In this document: piece after piece, positions 11,453-24,100 of the stretch
Layout: the number at the start of each line of letters is the position of its first letter
Position numbering within the stretch: the stretch's first letter is position 1
NCBI GenBank assembly: GCA_020137815.1
Contig: CM035350.1
Coordinates: 1,221,011 to 1,285,010, forward strand
Direction of reading: 5' to 3'
DNA: 64,000 nucleotides
DNA from: Hormiphora californensis
Taxonomy: Eukaryota; Ctenophora; Tentaculata; Cydippida; Pleurobrachiidae
Position numbers and translations under genes: made by a program
Notes under the pieces: generated by a model
What the model was told of the DNA's origin: nothing
The model's input: only the letters and a program-made list of their open reading frames with translations
The model's database searches: none

Positions 11453-11989
11453 GGGCCTTTCTTAACGAGCTGCACCCTGCAATTGCACCCTGCAACTGCA
11501 CCCTGCAATTGCACCCTACAAACTTCTTTCTTAACGAGAGTTTGCACCCTGCAATTGCACCCTGCAATTGCACCCTGCAAACCTTCGTTAAGAAAGAAAG
11601 TTGTAGGGTGCAATTGCATGCTTCACACGTGACCCAGTCACGTGCCATGTTGATGTGGTAATGCTGTGTGTATCAATGCCAATAGGTGATGATAAACAAT
11701 GCCCCGTAAACCGGGTTTCATGTTTCACTACCCCTCAACTTCCCACGTTCATTGCGCACGTGACTGGGTCACGTGTAAAGGGTGCAATTGCACCCTACAA
11801 GAACCTTTCTTAACGAGAGTTGTAGGGTGCAATTGTAGGGTGCAATTGCAGGGTGTAATAGGTCCTCCTGTTACACCCCTACAGGGTGCAAAGACCTTTC
11901 TTAACGAGACAGAAAGTGGATTGCACCCTGCAATTGCAGGGTGCAATTGCAGGGTGCAATTGTAGTTTTTGTCTCGTTAAGAAAGGCCC
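11453..11989. mobile_element. Harbinger/Tourist-like foldback MITE
   Basis: Begins GGGCCTTTCTTAACGAG and ends in its reverse complement CTCGTTAAGAAAGGCCC, a 17-bp terminal inverted repeat flanked on both sides by TTA (11450-11452 and 11990-11992). A 3-bp TTA duplication with GGG-starting ends is the pattern of PIF/Harbinger (Tourist) elements. The interior has no transposase; it is built from many copies of TGCACCCTGCAAT and its complement, more internal TTCTTAACGAGA boxes, and an inverted pair of CACGTGAC/GTCACGTG. 537 bp, non-autonomous. Confidence 0.7.
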
Positions 11990-12971
11990 TTACAACACGC
12001 GGTCATGTCGTGATTCAAACAATGTCTTTGTCCCGCTTTACGTCCCGAAATCCGTGCGTCGTAAATTTTTTCACCCCTACCTTTGTTTCAATACACAACG
12101 GGGCGACCGGAGCTAAGAGCATGATGACACACAGACTGGGAGGGAAGTCCTTGCCACCAACCTTTGTCTTTTTCCCCCGCTTTGTCAGTATATCTTGTCA
12201 GATGAATCACGCCTCTGTCTCTGCAGCAGTGATCTTCTTCTTCGTGACTTGTTCCCCGCTCAGTGCTCCAGCATTATATGGCTATATGGCCCCTATAGAT
12301 GATTACTAGGTTGTAGGACCTGTGTTGAATATTTTATCCACATAATATTCTCATATTCAATCCTCCCCCTCTCTCTCACGATGAACATATAATCCTTACC
12401 TCTCAGGCCCCCCGCTCTCTCTGTCTAGATCTTTCTATCTCTCTAGATCTTTCTATCTTTGATTTATATAGCTAATGCCGCCAAGAATAAATCTGAAACT
12501 TGTCCAAAACTCCTGGCCTAGGGTTGCCGTTCACTGTGCATCCATTGTTTTATATTTTAGAACTGAATCGTAACGTTGTAAGGATCCCATGATGATGATC
12601 CAAAAAAAAGGATCCCATGATGTAGTTTATATGGTCCCTACCTCTCAGATGAAGCTTGAGATCAATCATATGATATTCAAATATAATATAGCGCCTTAAC
12701 TATTTCGGGGCAATTTAATTCTATGCGGGAGGCTAGGAGGGCGCATAATGCAATTATTTTGTTACAAGATTTATAGCTCATCTCACCTCTATCACATATA
12801 CAGGCTCCTGTAATACTGGTCACCTCAATTGTTTAGTTTCGATTTAAATTTGGAAAGAGTTTCATGTGGCATTATCCATGTCTCATGTTACCAATAGCTC
12901 CTCCAGCCGGCACCTCTATCACATATTTTAGGGGTTACATGCTCCTGGGCACCTCAATTGTTTCAGTTTAA

Positions 12972-14384
12972 CCCTTTGAGGACCACAGGCCATATATGAC
13001 CCAGTTTACTAAAGACTGATTTCCCAGCTTCAGGATTAACTTTTGAGCCCAAACAAAAGCCTAAACAATAGTTTAGACATTTCTCTACCTAAAAATCCAA
13101 GTTTCATGCGCAATCATTGATGTTTAGGTTTAGATAATTGGGTCCAAATGATGTTCATTTTGGTCATTTTTTAATTTTTGATGCCATTTCTAAACGCCTC
13201 CTACGAATTTTCTATAATTTTAAACACTTTAGAAGAAGACCAACTAGAACTGCAAGAAAAAAGCCGCATCAAAAAATATGAAAAATTGACTGAGCTATAG
13301 CGATTTCAAAATTTGGGTCAAATATGACCCAGTGGTACTTATATGGTACAAAAAGGTCGGAGACGTCCTGTGTGAGCTATACTGTTATCAGGGACATAAA
13401 AACCGGCTTATTGGTGTACTAGAGGCATGACTAAACTGTTACAACCGGAATTTTGCTTCGCACACGGTTATTTTCACATATGTGGGTCATATATGACCCA
13501 GTGGGTCGTTTAGGGAAAAATTCAATGATATTGCTAAAAACTACTGAGTTTTCCCATAATACCTAATTTGAATGGTTATACAATCACTATATTATAGTAA
13601 ATTAATAAATAATGATAACTTTGAAATGCATATTTTGTGTTGAAATAGCGAAACTCAGTAGTTTTCGACAATATCATTGAAATTTTCCCAAACGACCCAC
13701 TGGGTCATATATGACCCACATCAGTAAAAAAACCGTCTGAGAAGTAACATTCCGGTAGTAACAGTGTAGTCGTGCCTCTGGTACACCCATTAGGTACGAA
13801 TAGACTGCTACAACCGGAATATTACGTCGCAGACGGTTTTTTCACTGATTTGGGTCATATATGACCCAATGGGTCGTTTGGGAAAATTTCAATGATATTG
13901 TCGAAAACTACTGAGTTTCGCTATTTCAACACAAAATATGCATTTCAAAGTTATCATTATTTATTAATATACTATAATATAGTGATTGTATAACCATTCA
14001 AATAAGGTATTATGGGAAAACTCAGTAGTTTTTAGCAATATCATTGAATTTTTCCCTAAACGACCCACTGGGTCATATATGACCCACATATGTGAAAATA
14101 ACCGTGTGCGAAGCAAAATTCCGGTTGTAACAGCGAAGTCGTGCCTATAGTACACCAATAAGCCGGTTTTTATGTCCCTGATAACATTATAGCTCACACA
14201 GGACGTCTCTAACCCTTTTGTACCATATAAGTACCACTGGGTCATATATGACCCATGTCATAACACAAAAAGTAAAAACCCGATTTCAGTAAACCTTTTT
14301 CGTATAATCTTAGAATATTCTCCTTACCAATTCCACAAAAAATTAGAAAATTCTGTTTGGCCAATCGTTATGGTCCTCAAAGGG
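12972..14384. mobile_element. piggyBac-like palindromic MITE
   Basis: Starts CCCTTTGAGGACCA and ends in its reverse complement TGGTCCTCAAAGGG, flanked by TTAA on each side (12968-12971 and 14385-14388). TTAA duplications with CCC-starting ends, and internal GGGTCATATATGACCC palindromes repeated several times, are typical of non-autonomous piggyBac derivatives. The two halves are inverted copies: the block at about 13480-13720 (cccataatacc...caacacaaaat in one sense) recurs in reverse at about 13855-14090. The centre is near 13780. No transposase. 1.41 kb. Confidence 0.75.
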
Positions 14385-14646
14385 TTAATAAACTGGGACA
14401 ATGTTTTATATGATCTTCTTTTGTTTATGCAGGACTGTTCCTCTCTAATTGTTACATGGCCTGAATATATCCTCTCAGTGTCCCTATCATCATGCAGGCC
14501 TTATAATATTCGCCGCTCAGTCTCTCGTTCTATATAGCTGTGTAGAAATCAAGTCATCATCGCCCCGGTGACACGGATCGCTCTGTGTAGTATTTGGTAT
14601 CTGATCGTTAGTCTTTCATTGCAGCTTTATTTTCTAACAGAGTGTT

Positions 14647-14704
14647 TTATTACCCCCTTCAGTTATGTAACGTGTATTATTACCCCTTTTAGTTATGTAA
14701 CGTG
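14647..14704 (+). promoter_or_regulatory. Tandem 30-bp duplication with TTATGTAA palindromes
   Basis: Two copies of ttattacccc-ttyagttatgtaacgtg (14647-14674 and 14677-14704) lie just upstream of the first in-frame ATG of the giant block. Each contains GTTATGTAAC, a palindrome that fits the PAR-bZIP/C/EBP-type consensus TTAYGTAA. Each also looks like a 3' splice site (pyrimidines then TTCAG or TTTAG). Using either acceptor from the phase-2 donor at 8961 would hit TAA at once, so they could serve only a non-coding leader exon or act as binding sites. Confidence 0.35.
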
Positions 14705-14720
14705 ATATTAATTTAACTAC

Positions 14721-15180
14721 ATGACTTCAACGGATGACAAAAGGCGATTGTACACCCTTTTGCTCACCAACCCAACCCGAGCTCAGCTCCGGGCCGTCCT
14801 CCCATCCCTTGATGTCCAGCCACACCTAACAGAGCTCACCGCTGCCGGGGCTCTCATGGTGGTGGGTGGGAAATGCATCCTGTCGGAGTCTGGAAAGGTC
14901 CTGGTTGCAGAGTTTCTAGGAGGAGGAGGGGTGACGACTAGTGAATCCAGGATGGATGATGGGACAAGAGTGGTTCGTCAGACCCGGGTTTCAACAACCA
15001 GATCTTCCTCTTCATCTGATCAACAGGCGCCCCTATCCTACTCCATAGGGAGCACGGGGCAAAGGGAACGTATGGTTACCAGGTTCCATAGTGATGATGG
15101 TGAACCCCCTGAGAAGAGGGCCCTTCTCCGGACTGGATCCCTGGACTCAGAACCAGGCTCCCCTGGATCTCCAATGTCCC
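14721..15180 (+). other. N-terminal segment and Ser-rich linker of the giant block
   Basis: Residues 1-70 begin MTSTDDKRRLYTLLLTNPTR and continue PHLTELTAAGALMVVGGKCI and LSESGKVLVAEFLGG. The L-EL--AGAL-----K--LSESGK pattern is loosely like the last helix and wing of a winged-helix fold; I do not recognise a family. Residues 75-150 are Ser/Arg/Pro-rich and probably disordered (STTRSSSSSDQ, GSPGSPMSPR). Confidence 0.4.
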
Positions 15181-18100
15181 CCAGACTTGCCCTGCCTGAT
15201 TTCTCCCAGTTCGCTCTGAAGCCTAACCAGACCATCCGGTTTACAGTGGGAACATTAGGCGACCAGGGTACCCTCATCTGCACCTGTGCTCACGAGGAGA
15301 GTGGGGAGCCCCTGAAGGTGGAGATAACAAGACCTGATACCCGACCCGGTTATACCATTTCCATTACCCCAACCCAATCTGGAAGCCACCTTCTCCACTT
15401 TACTATTGGAGGTAAAAGGGTACACGCCAGTCCCTTCACCTTCATGGTAGAAAAACTGGTGGGATCTGAAGCGTGCTCCTTTATCAAACAAGGTGGTCAA
15501 CATTTCACCCTCTCTAACGGAGCCCTGCTCTTCAAGATTGATATCTCCGAGGCTGGTCCTGGATCTCTTACCGCTGTCATGACAACACCCCAGGGAGAGC
15601 TGTACACACTTCCTGTTTCTAATCCCCTCCTCGGGATCGCGTCCTTTTCTTTCAAACCCCTTCTGAACGGAGTCCACGTGCTCCGGGTCCACTTCAACGA
15701 CGCTGAAATCCCGGAATGTCCCCGTGAGATTAACATCAGTGGTTTCCGTGGTCCTGCTACTGTCCCCTCAGTTCGATTCCCTGACATATCCTCCATGAAA
15801 GTGTCCCCTAACCAGAGCCTGAAGCTGCCAATTCAGGTGCTGGAGGAGCACATGTCCAGTTTCACTGTGAGCTGCCACCACGTGGAATTGGACAGGGAGG
15901 TCCCTGTCACGGTGGAGAGAGATGAGAAACAGACCCTGGTGTCATTTGCACCTGGTAACGGAGGTAACTACAAGCTGAACTTCATGGTGGGAGGGGAACA
16001 CGCTCCAAAGAGCCCCATGTGCTTTGTGGTAAGTGGAACCATATTCGACCACCAGTTCTCCTTTGCACTCTTTGATAGTGGCCACCTGTTCAACTTCCAG
16101 GAGGGTGACATTGAGTTTCAGGTGAAAAACAACCTCCCCGAGCGTCCCTATCTGCTGGCGGGTAGCGTAAAACCCCCTAAGGGCGAGTCTGTTGACCTGG
16201 TGTCCAGAGTTGCAGACACCCCCGATACTGTCATCTTCAACTACACTCCAGTGGAGGTTGGATCTCACGAGTTCAGTGTGAGTAACAATGACCGACCCCT
16301 CAAGGACAGTCCCCGGGTCGTTAAAATAACAGGGATCAGGGAGAAGCGACCACCACTTCCCAAGCTCCGATCCGAGATCAGTATCAAGGATCAGAAGAGC
16401 GTTGTGCTGAGTTACGATCTGACGGGGGTGAGTCCCTTGCCTCCCTCTGTTGAGTGCACTGCCCCAGATGGGACCCCCTGTTTGGTTGAGGTAGAGTTAA
16501 CCAACACAGACATGGAGGTTATCATCACCCCCACACTCCCCGGCAAGTACATGTTCGATCCTATGAAATGGGGCAGCTACAGGATATCTTCTGTCGCTCT
16601 CACCATAGCGTTCACTTCATCTGGGGCTCTAACATGTGCTGCAGAGACACCCCGGACACCCACTACAGACACCCTAGCATTCCCTGCTCTAGAGGGTCGA
16701 CCCTCCGTCCAGGGGTCCACCATATTCCTCAAGTTCCTCCTGGACTCAACCTGTAAGTTTGTGGTGCTGTGTGTGGGACCTGATAGAAAGCAGGTCAGTG
16801 TGAACTCCAAGAGAGAGGGAGATACGGTCCTTGTAGAGTTCACGCCCCAAGCTCCGGGGTTGTATTGTTTTGATTTCCTGGTAAACAATCAACCTGTAAC
16901 TGGTGGACCCCTGCTGGTCAAGGTGGTCTTCCTATCCCCCGGTGTCGTGATCTACTACCTGGAGCAGAGCAAGGTACCCCTCCCCAAACTAATGAAGAAC
17001 TCTCTGAAAGTGGAGGGCAGGAAGGTATCACTCTCATTTGATACATCCGGGGCTAAAGCCTGCCTAAACCGTTTCGTATCCTGTATAGGTCCCGGACCAT
17101 CAGGACTACCCCATTGAGTTCGAACCACGACCCTGATACATCCCTTCTAAAGATAGGGATTGAACCTAAGAAAGCCAGGCCGGTACACCTTTAACCAGAT
17201 CCTGTGGGGCTACCACTGATCTCCCTAGTTCTCCCATAGTACTAAATGTTATCTTCTCGGGCAACCTAATAGATGTCAGAGTTACATTCTGGACAGAGGG
17301 ACCCACTGCCAGAGGACCTTCCCTTCCCAGTCCATGACTAAAAAGCCTCTTGTCAGTGCCAATGTTATCACCCTCTTCCTCACCTCACCCCACTCTCACC
17401 GTCTCGCGGTGAGGTGTCTCATGGTAAGGACAGACAGGTGCCAGGTACAGTTGAAGAACAGAGGTGGGGATCAACTGGAGGTGAGTCTGAAACCAGATCA
17501 ACCGGGACAGTATCGTCTAGGATATCATCCACAAGGGACAACCAGTCCAGGGAGGACCCATTGTTATCAATGTAGAGTTTAGGGGAACCCAGATGAGCTT
17601 TGATATCGAGCATAGTGCCATGGTTCCCGAGGCTCCAGAACCCGTGGAACCACCAACATTCAAGGAGGTCTCTGTGGTGCCCCCCAAAACAATCAAGCTC
17701 AAGTTTGAGAACCACAAGAATCCGGGAATTTCCTTTATCGGTCTGGACCGAGAGGGAACTACTGTTGAGCTAGTTGAAGAGAAAACTGGAGACGATACTT
17801 TCTTGACTTTCCCAGTGTCCCACCCTGGTGTTTATGTGGTGAATCCAGTATACCAGGGTCACTTGCTGGGTAATCCAGTTGTACTTCACGTTACTTTCGT
17901 TGGTCAGCGACTCCTTCACTTTGTCCCATCTGCAATACCGGTTGAGGAGCTACCCGTTTTCCGGAACCCACCCCAGATTCAATTTGCCAAGGAAGTGGTG
18001 CTCATTTTCGATTTGCCACGAGGGGCAGCAAAACAACACTTTGAGGCCCACTGTCTCGATTCAATAAACAACCGTGTACCAACTAAACTAGTGGAATGTC

Positions 18101-21100
18101 AGAATGAGCTTAGGATCATCTTTGAGCCTCGGTTCCCAGGAGGTGACTACACCGTCTCCCTAACCAAGGATCGGGTGAACCTCCTTGCAACTCTGACATG
18201 TAAGGTGACATTCGCCCAGCGGAAATTGGCTCTATTCATCCTGGAAATGCCAACATTTTCCCTTCCTAAGTTTGAGATGCCAAGATCACCGTCCAATAAT
18301 GCCAACTTTAGAATTTCCTTTTCTTGCCCACCCGAAGATAGTGCCCTGAAGCCACTCTCACCGGGTCAGTACTACGTGGTTGAAAATACCATTGTTCGGC
18401 TGCTAGTCATGTTTAGGTCAATTGAGATTCCTAAAGCCCGGGTGGAGGTTATTGGACCAGATTCCCAGCAAGTTCCAGCGGAACTAAAACCAGTTGAAGG
18501 ACAGAGAAACTGCCGAGAGATATCCTTCAAACCCACCACATACGGTACCTACAAGATCACTGCATTCTTTGGGCAGGCCCCACTCAAAGGCTTCCCAGTA
18601 TCTCTTGCCATGTCCGAGCCTGATAGTGATAAGGAACGGGAGGTTGTCGTTGCTCCTGAGCAAGAACTGGTTCTGAATGTTCCTGCTTACAATATCAGAA
18701 AACTGGCGTGTAACAGCAAGAATCTGGATACCCGTGAGACTGACAAGGTGCAAATTAAACCCGGTGACCTGGGTGGGACAGCTACCATTGCTATTGTGCC
18801 CCGGGGCCTGGGTCTTCATGAGGCCAAGATTACCCTAGATGATATTGAGATCTCTGGTTCACCCCTCCGTTTCTTGGTTGAGAGGTGTGACAGGCCAGTT
18901 GAGCCCAGAGTGGTTGTCCCTGTTGGAATGTCCCATGCCCGATCCACTGGGGAGCTGAGTAGTATCATGCCCCATGGGGAGCCTGGTGAGATTCCAGTGC
19001 TGATGAGCTCCAGTGATAACGAGGACCCACAGAGTGATAATGAGAACAACATGGAATCCAATCTACCCGAGAAGAACTATCCTAAGAAACGTGTATCTGG
19101 TCTGGGCCTGAAGCGGCCCTCCGATCAGGATGACCACGGGGACAGTAAGCGGATGGTAAGTCCCACTTCAACGAGCACCCCAAAGACACCTAAAATGAAG
19201 CCCCTGTCTGGTTTGGACGGGAAGAGTCGGGTGATATGGGTATTGCAGAAGATGATAGTTTTGTGTTCACCCCGGTGCAGATGAAGAAACCTCTGGAACA
19301 CATGCTGTTACCTGGCCCTCCCCGGGAGCTAATTGCCGCTGATGCAGCTCCTGTTACAGCTCCTGTTGCGTGTGAGGAGGAGGACTTGGGGATGGAAGAG
19401 GAGGACTTGGTAATGGAAGAGGAAGACTTGGAAGATGATGACCTACCTGAAGTTGCCATGGGTGTGATGGAAGCAGTAGAGAGTGCACCTCCATTCGGCC
19501 TCACTGAAGAGGAAGAAGTCACCGAGGAAGAAGAATCTGATCCGTTTGAAGAGGAAGATTACATGGAGGAAGATTTAATAGAGGAAGATGATCTTCCTGA
19601 GGTTGACGTCCATGAAAACAAGCCTGTGATGAGCATGCCAAAGTATGATGATGACGACGAGAAGCCCCAGATGGCGGGCCTGGAAGCTCCTGGACAGCCT
19701 GTAGGTGCCCCCGATGACTTGTACCTAGACTCAGCCAGTTCAGAGGGAGAAGTAGAGGGAGATATAACCAATGTCAGCTCAATTAGACCGGAGCCAAGTG
19801 ATGACAGTGAAGATGATTTCGAGCATATTGAGTACTCTCAGCTCACTTCGACCGCCAAGTCTTTTGAGCCTTCTGAACCAAAAGCTCCCACTTCAGTCCA
19901 GATTGCCACTCCTATTGGACTTGTCCCAGTCAAAATACCAGCTGAACCGGCACCTCGACCAGAAGATATAGAAAGTTCTGCTTCTGTTCAGTCGGATTCC
20001 GACTCTGGGGTGGACGGCACTGGTGAGCGGAGGCCAAAGAAGACTAAAAAGGCGAAACAACGAGGTCTCATCAGGATTGACCCGAAAGGAGTGTTGGTGG
20101 GGCCTACTAATGATGTTATTCTAGGTCCGAACAGGGAGAGTCTAACAGTGACATTTAACCGGGATGGCCTTCCAAAAACCAACCTGAAGGACCAGATGGT
20201 GGATAAGAAGGGGAACCCCTTGAAGGGACCTGATGGATATCCCATCCGACCAGGTCAGGGGGCATATGGACCCAGAGTTAATGCCGATGGGAGGGTCTTC
20301 CGACCTTACGGCTCTGTCGTTGTCGACAAGAATGACAATGAAATTCGTGTTGGTTTCAACAAACAAGACCGAGTGTTGACTAACAGGTTTGGGCAGCTCC
20401 GAGGGCCCAACAAGAAGCTCCTATATGATGAGAACATGGAGCCCGTGATGTGCAGTGAGAACCCCTTCACCGGTCCTGATGGGAGTGTCTACAAGGCAGA
20501 TGGAACACCCTGCCATGAGTTCCACTCGAACCAACCACTGTATGTCAAACTGAAGCAGGACAAAACCCCGCGAGTAGACCAGTACGGTGAACTGGTTTGT
20601 CCAAAGAAGAAGCCCTTGAAAGACGATACTGGTCGCTCCTTGGTCCCTGGAAACCTGCCCTACGTCAGCAAGAGTGGCCGGATAATGCTTCCTGATGGAA
20701 GTAGGCTAAAAGACGATAAAGGAAAGTCGAGGAGAGCAGGTAGGGCCCCCGATGGCAGGCCTATGATGGACAGTAACAACTGTGTCCTGGACTCAGATGG
20801 CAAGAATGTCCCTGGAAAGGACGGAAAACCTGTACCCATCATGCCCACTGCAGGTGACAGTATTCCCAAACCCACGCCACCACCTAGACCAAAGAAGGGG
20901 AAGCAACAACCCTGGCAGCCCACCCCTAAACCCGTGGTTAAACCAGTAGAACCAGTTGTTGCACTTCCCTCCTTGGAGGTCCACGAGGACCTGTCAGATT
21001 CCTCCTCGGAAGATGAGGAACCAACACCGACCCCAACCGTGGCTTTCAAGCCGGTTACCCCAAAATCAACGGCTCCAAAGTCATCAACTTTTGCACCAAC

Positions 21101-24100
21101 ATCAACTGCACCCAAATGCACCGTCCCTGAATCTACTGCCCCAAAGACTGCTCCTTCTGTGTTAAAACCGGTTGCTCCAGTTACTATGGAGACAACGGAG
21201 GTCGAGGAAGAATCCGTGGAGGTTGAGATGGGTGTTTCTAAAGTGGTGAAGAGTTCTCCTAACCCTGTCGTAAAGAGTTCTCCTAGCCCTGTCAAGCCAC
21301 AAAGACCGGTTGGGTGGCCTAAAAGCCCCACCCACGCACCAGTTGAGAAGAAACGCGAAGAAACTGCTGAACATGTTTCAGACTGGACTACTCCTCTGGC
21401 TGACTGTGTCATGTCTTCGGATTCAGAGGATTCCACCTGTTCAGATGTCGAGCAAGGTCCACAAAAGAGACCAAAAAGGAGGGGAGTAATGAGGATTAAC
21501 CCCGTTGGACTATTAGTTAGTCCCGACAACCGCCTAGTGTTTGGACAGAACGATCTTCCCCTGAGAGCTTACCCTGATGAGACTGGACTTGCCAGAGGTT
21601 AATGAGAAGTACCAGTTACTAGATCCCATCAGGGAGACCATTAGTTGGCCCTGATGGTAGGGTGATCAAGCCCGGTACAGGGCTACTTACTGGTCCACGA
21701 GTGAACGGTGATGGTCGTGTTTATAGGCCATACGGGTCTGTGATTAGGGATACACGGAATGTAGAGATTAGGGCCGGTTTCGATCAGAAGGGAAGGGTTC
21801 TAACGGACAGTTCGGGTCAGCTGCACGGAAAAGACAATGAGCCTCTCTTTGATGAGAACAATGAGCCGGTGATGTGCAGTGAGAACGCCTATGTTGGACC
21901 TGATGGCACTGTCTACAAGGCGGACTGGAACCCCCGTTCTGGTGTCAGGGAAGCCCATGGAGGTAAAGCTAGGGAGGGATAAAGCACCTCGAGTGGATGA
22001 GCGAGGGGAGCTTCTAGACACGACGGCGTAATGTCCTTGAAGGATGATAGCTGGTGGTGTAGGTTATCCCTGGTAACCTGCCATATGTCAGCCGCAGTGG
22101 ACGAGTTCATGATGCCCGATGGAAGTAGGCTGAAGGACAGCAATGGAAGAATCCAGGAGGGCTGGAAGAGCACCCGATGGTAGGCCTAATGGTAGATGAA
22201 AACCACTGTGTTCTAGACCCAAAGGGAAGGAAGGTCCCTGGTATGGATGGAAAACCTGTTGTTATCCTTGCCATCTAGGTCTGGTATGGACGCCCCTAAA
22301 GACGGACAACCTCTAATGGCTGGTCTGATGGCTCCTGGTGCTCCAACATGCATTCTACCTGACCCTGTAGTTGAGAAAATGGAAGTTTCTCAACCAGTGG
22401 AACCGATTGTTCGACCATCATTTGGAGGAGCAGAACCACGGTTTAAAGCGGCCTCAGTCCTGCCACCGAGGACCATCAAACTTGCCTTTAGTAACCCTAG
22501 TGATGTGGACTTCACCGGGATGGATCGAAGTGGTCAGCCTGTGAAGTTTATTGTGGAGAGAGTTCGTGATGATACCTTCCTTAAATTCCCGGTTTTTCAT
22601 CCCGGAGTTTATGTGGTGAATCCAGTCTACCAGGGTCACTTGCTGGGTAATCCAGTAGGTACTTCACGTTACTTTCAGTTGGTCAGCGACTCCTTCACTT
22701 TGTCCCTGCTGAGAGACCCAATGATCCTAGACCAGTGTTTAGATCACCGCCTGAGGTGTGGAATGGAAAAGAGATCGCCTTGATCTTTGATCTCCCGTCC
22801 AAGACACCTTTGAACTTTGAGGCTCAATGTCAAGATTTCAAGGGAAAGAATGTAGATGTTCGCATCGAGAGAATGGGAGCCAAGCTACACCTGATTTTCG
22901 AACCAAAGGCTGAAGGGGAGTACATTGTCTCCCTTACACGTAACTTGGAGGCCCTGTTAGCCACAGTCAGTTGTAATGTAGCTTTCTTCAACCGCCAAAT
23001 CTCATCTGTACGAGGTCAAGGCACCTGAGTTCAATCTACCTCACATCAACGCCGATCAAGTTATGCCTCTTACCAGAGGGGACTCAGGGGAACTGGTGAC
23101 TAGTGAGACGGTTGTGACTGAAGAGGTCTACGAGGAAACGGATGACATTGAGATTGAGATGGAAACTGTCACTGAGGTGAAGAGTGCTCCAGTCTTCCAG
23201 CAGCGAACCCCAACGGTTTCTGGAACAACCAAGATGGATGAAACAACTCCTGATAAACAAGTGCGTGCTCCGACCTTCAATGGGGCAACTGTTCGCCCAC
23301 CCAGGTCGATCGAACTTTGTTTCACCAAGGCAGACAACCACATGGTTACATTTGAAGGTATCGACCACCACGGCCATCCTCTTGACCTGACCGAGGAAAA
23401 GAAAGATGACAAAACCTATCTGACTTTCCCAGTGTCCCATCCGGGTGTTTATGTGGTGAATCCAGTCTACCAGGGTCACTTGCTGGGTAGCCCAGTGGTA
23501 CTTCACGTTACTTTCATTGGTCAGCGACTCCTTCACTTTGTCCCTGCTGAGAGACCCAATGAGCCTAGACCAGTGTTTAGATCCCCGCCTGAGGTGTGGA
23601 ATGGAAAAGAGATCGCCTTGAACTTCGATCTCCCGTCCAAGACACCGAAATCTGTTTCTTACGAAGGGCACTGTGATAGACCTAATACAGTTGTTCGAAT
23701 TGAACGAATGGGAAACAAACTGCATCTGGTCTTCCAACCAAAAGTTGAAGGAGAGTACACGATTTCTCTGACTAAAGATAAGAATACTCTTCTTTCAACG
23801 GTTAGCTGTAAGGTGGCGTTCTTCAACAGCCAGATATCTCTGTACGAACTCAAGACCCCTGAGTTCTCAATGCCTCACTTTGAAGAGTTAGACATCACCG
23901 CTCAAGAGAAACTGTTAGCTACAGAAATGATAACCGTTACCAGTGAAGTAGTCAAGACAACTGAGGCCATGAAAACTCCTGATAAACAAGTGCGTGCTCC
24001 GACCTTCAATGGGGCAACTGTTCGCCCTCCCAGGTTGATCGAAATTTGTTTCGCCAAGGCAGACAACCACATGGTTACATTTGAAGGTATCGACCACCAC

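Noticed and set aside
11453-11989. CRISPR-like look of spaced repeats
   Set aside because: Units are palindromic, irregularly spaced and bounded by terminal inverted repeats with TTA duplications, in a eukaryotic intron.
15180-17117. Filamin-like domains as fibronectin type III or cadherin repeats
   Set aside because: The conserved Pro/Trp of FnIII and the DxD/DxNDN calcium sites of cadherins are absent; the G-Y-x-V---G--I-GSP end is filamin-like.
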